DNA from: an uncultured Collinsella sp.
GTDB taxonomy: Bacteria; Actinomycetota; Coriobacteriia; Coriobacteriales; Coriobacteriaceae
Reading direction: 5' to 3'
Length of the DNA: 14,626 nucleotides
NCBI GenBank assembly: GCA_958413765.1
Contig: CATYVH010000045.1
Coordinates: 1-14,626, forward strand
Below are positions 13,208 to 14,626 of this stretch, piece after piece (the stretch's first letter is position 1; the number at the start of each line of letters is the position of its first letter). Made by a program: the position numbers and the translations under genes. The notes under the pieces are model-generated. The model searched no databases, was not told where the DNA came from, and saw only the letters and a program-made list of their open reading frames with translations.

Positions 13208-14616
13208 GTGAGCACCCCCAACAAATCGACCGCACGCTTCGCGATACCCGCATTCTGACGCTGCGTATTTGGGGCGTCGTCGGCTGCATTGTCATCGCTG
13301 CCGTCATCTTTAACCTTATGGGCATCCTGGCACCGGTCATCGAGTTTCTCGCTGTCGGTTCCATCATCGCTTTTGTGATGTCTCCGATCACCAACTGGCT
13401 CGAGCATCACGGCGTCGGACGTGGCCTCGGTTCGCTCATCGCGCTCATTGTGGTTGTTGCCGTGCTCGTCGGCGTCGTCTGCATCCTATCGCCTATTTTG
13501 CTCGGTCAAATCATGGAAGTCCTGAGCCGCCTGCCCGAGCAGCTTCGTGTTGCGGGTGGCGATCTCAACGAGATGCTCTCGCACGCCAAGACGCTCAACA
13601 ACACGCCGCTCAAGGAGTATCTGGACGACAATCTTTCTTCGCTGGTTACCGTAGCGTCCAAGTACGTCTCGCAAATCGCTGCCGAGCTCGGTCGCGGTGT
13701 ATTCCCGCTTATTACCAATACGGCCTCGCAGCTGTTCGTCATCTTCCTGGGCTTGGTGCTTGCCTATTGGTTGGCCTGCGACTATCCCCGTATGCACCAC
13801 GAGGTCTGCACCATCATCGGACAGGAAAAGGAGACCTCGTACCGCTTTATGGTTGCCATCCTTTCACGCTCGGTCGGCGGCTATATGCGCGGCATGGTCG
13901 TGACTTCCATCTGCGGTGGCTTTTTGGCTTTTATCGGCTTTACGCTCATTGGCCATCCATACGCAGCACTTATGGCCATCTTCACCGGCATTATGCACTT
14001 GGTTCCGGTTGTCGGTCCCTGGGTGAGCGCGGCGATCGCCACAGTGCTCGGGTTTATGTTCAGCCCTATGCTGGCGTTATGGACGCTTGTCGTGACCATG
14101 GCGGCTCAAAACGTCACCGATAATGTCATTTCGCCTAAGGTCATGCAGAGCTCGGTGCAGGTGCATCCCGTCATGAGCCTTACGGCCCTCGTTATCGGTT
14201 CGGCACTCATGGGTCCCATCGGCATGGTTATCGCTATTCCGCTGTGCGCGGCCCTCAAGGGCATTTTCGTCTACTACTTTGAGAACGAGACCGGCCGTCA
14301 GCTCGTGGCATACGACGGTGCCGTGTTTAAGGGCACGCCGTATCGCGATACCGAGGGTAACCCGGTCGCCGCCTACGACGCGCTCGGAGACGATACGTTC
14401 ATCTATGAGTCCGAGCTCATCGGCAACGAGACAGCACCCGAGGCCAAGGCTATGCCCAAGCCCGAGCTCGATAATCCCTGGATTAAGCTCTCAGGCCTAC
14501 AGCCCGACGCGACGGGTTTCTTTAAGAACCCCTTTGCCAAGGACGACGACACAAGCTCTGACGACGACACCAAAACCGGCATCGACGGCTCCATGGACGA
14601 TTCGGATTCCAAATAG
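13204..14616 (+). CDS. AI-2E family transporter (PF01594-type membrane protein)
   Basis: The 470-residue protein has the layout of the AI-2E transporter family (YdiK/PerM/TqsA-like). Two hydrophobic segments near the N-terminus (about 22-60) and one at about 74-100 precede an extracytoplasmic helical region with EVLSRLPEQL. Further helices follow from about 170 to 355, including the conserved IMHLVPVVGPWVSA, DNVISPKVM and GPIGMVIAIP. Members export small compounds or sodium, and transport of autoinducer-2 is shown for only a few, so the substrate is unknown. The last ~110 residues form a hydrophilic tail ending in an Asp/Ser-rich stretch, not typical of the family. The start overlaps the sigma stop codon (ATGA) with no close Shine-Dalgarno, indicating translational coupling. 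Only ten bases of the window follow its stop. Confidence 0.88.
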   Translation: MSEHPQQIDRTLRDTRILTLRIWGVVGCIVIAAVIFNLMGILAPVIEFLAVGSIIAFVMSPITNWLEHHGVGRGLGSLIALIVVVAVLVGVVCILSPILLGQIMEVLSRLPEQLRVAGGDLNEMLSHAKTLNNTPLKEYLDDNLSSLVTVASKYVSQIAAELGRGVFPLITNTASQLFVIFLGLVLAYWLACDYPRMHHEVCTIIGQEKETSYRFMVAILSRSVGGYMRGMVVTSICGGFLAFIGFTLIGHPYAALMAIFTGIMHLVPVVGPWVSAAIATVLGFMFSPMLALWTLVVTMAAQNVTDNVISPKVMQSSVQVHPVMSLTALVIGSALMGPIGMVIAIPLCAALKGIFVYYFENETGRQLVAYDGAVFKGTPYRDTEGNPVAAYDALGDDTFIYESELIGNETAPEAKAMPKPELDNPWIKLSGLQPDATGFFKNPFAKDDDTSSDDDTKTGIDGSMDDSDSK

Positions 14617-14626
14617 GCCCTGTTAG

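Noticed and set aside
1..14626. CRISPR array, tRNA, rRNA, insertion sequence or prophage genes
   Set aside because: No regularly spaced direct repeats, cloverleaf, rRNA segment, transposase or phage protein was recognised on either strand.

Overview
The window reads as chromosomal DNA of a high-GC anaerobic actinobacterium of the Coriobacteriia, most likely Collinsella or a close relative. This is an inference from codon use, protein character and gene order; no marker gene is present to settle it. Genes are tightly packed, mostly on the + strand, with GC-rich third positions. The first ~180 bases are clearly more AT-rich than the rest.

Left part (1-1673): the 5' end of a minus-strand gene, probably a peptidase E / class I glutamine amidotransferase-like protein, leaves the window at base 1. 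Next comes a gene-poor, strongly palindromic intergenic region (77-590) with six hairpins. Three are minus-strand intrinsic terminators and two carry a dispersed short repeat. Then comes a minus-strand iron-type alcohol dehydrogenase (591-1673).

Middle (1788-8171): a promoter and a full-length T-box riboswitch with an isoleucine ATC specifier and an intrinsic terminator precede ileS. lspA (lipoprotein signal peptidase) and rluD (23S pseudouridine synthase) overlap by one base. A membrane GT2 glycosyltransferase with its own promoter ends at a terminator that is nearly a copy of the one behind the dehydrogenase.

Right part (8250-14616): a minimal A24 prepilin-peptidase-like protein, a dNTP triphosphohydrolase (dgt) and the AAA+ protein RarA follow closely. 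The last four genes form a tightly coupled operon: a DUF948-like membrane/coiled-coil protein, a shortened RsbW-like protein lacking the ATP-binding motifs, a SigB/SigF-type sigma factor and an AI-2E-family permease. They overlap or abut (8-nt overlap, 1-nt gap, 4-nt overlap). I infer an alternative-sigma regulatory module tied to the envelope.

No tRNA, rRNA, CRISPR array, transposase or phage gene was seen. The most unusual points are the T-box with a non-canonical tRNA-binding bulge, the terminator-embedded repeat family, and the degenerate anti-sigma-like protein without a visible anti-anti-sigma partner.
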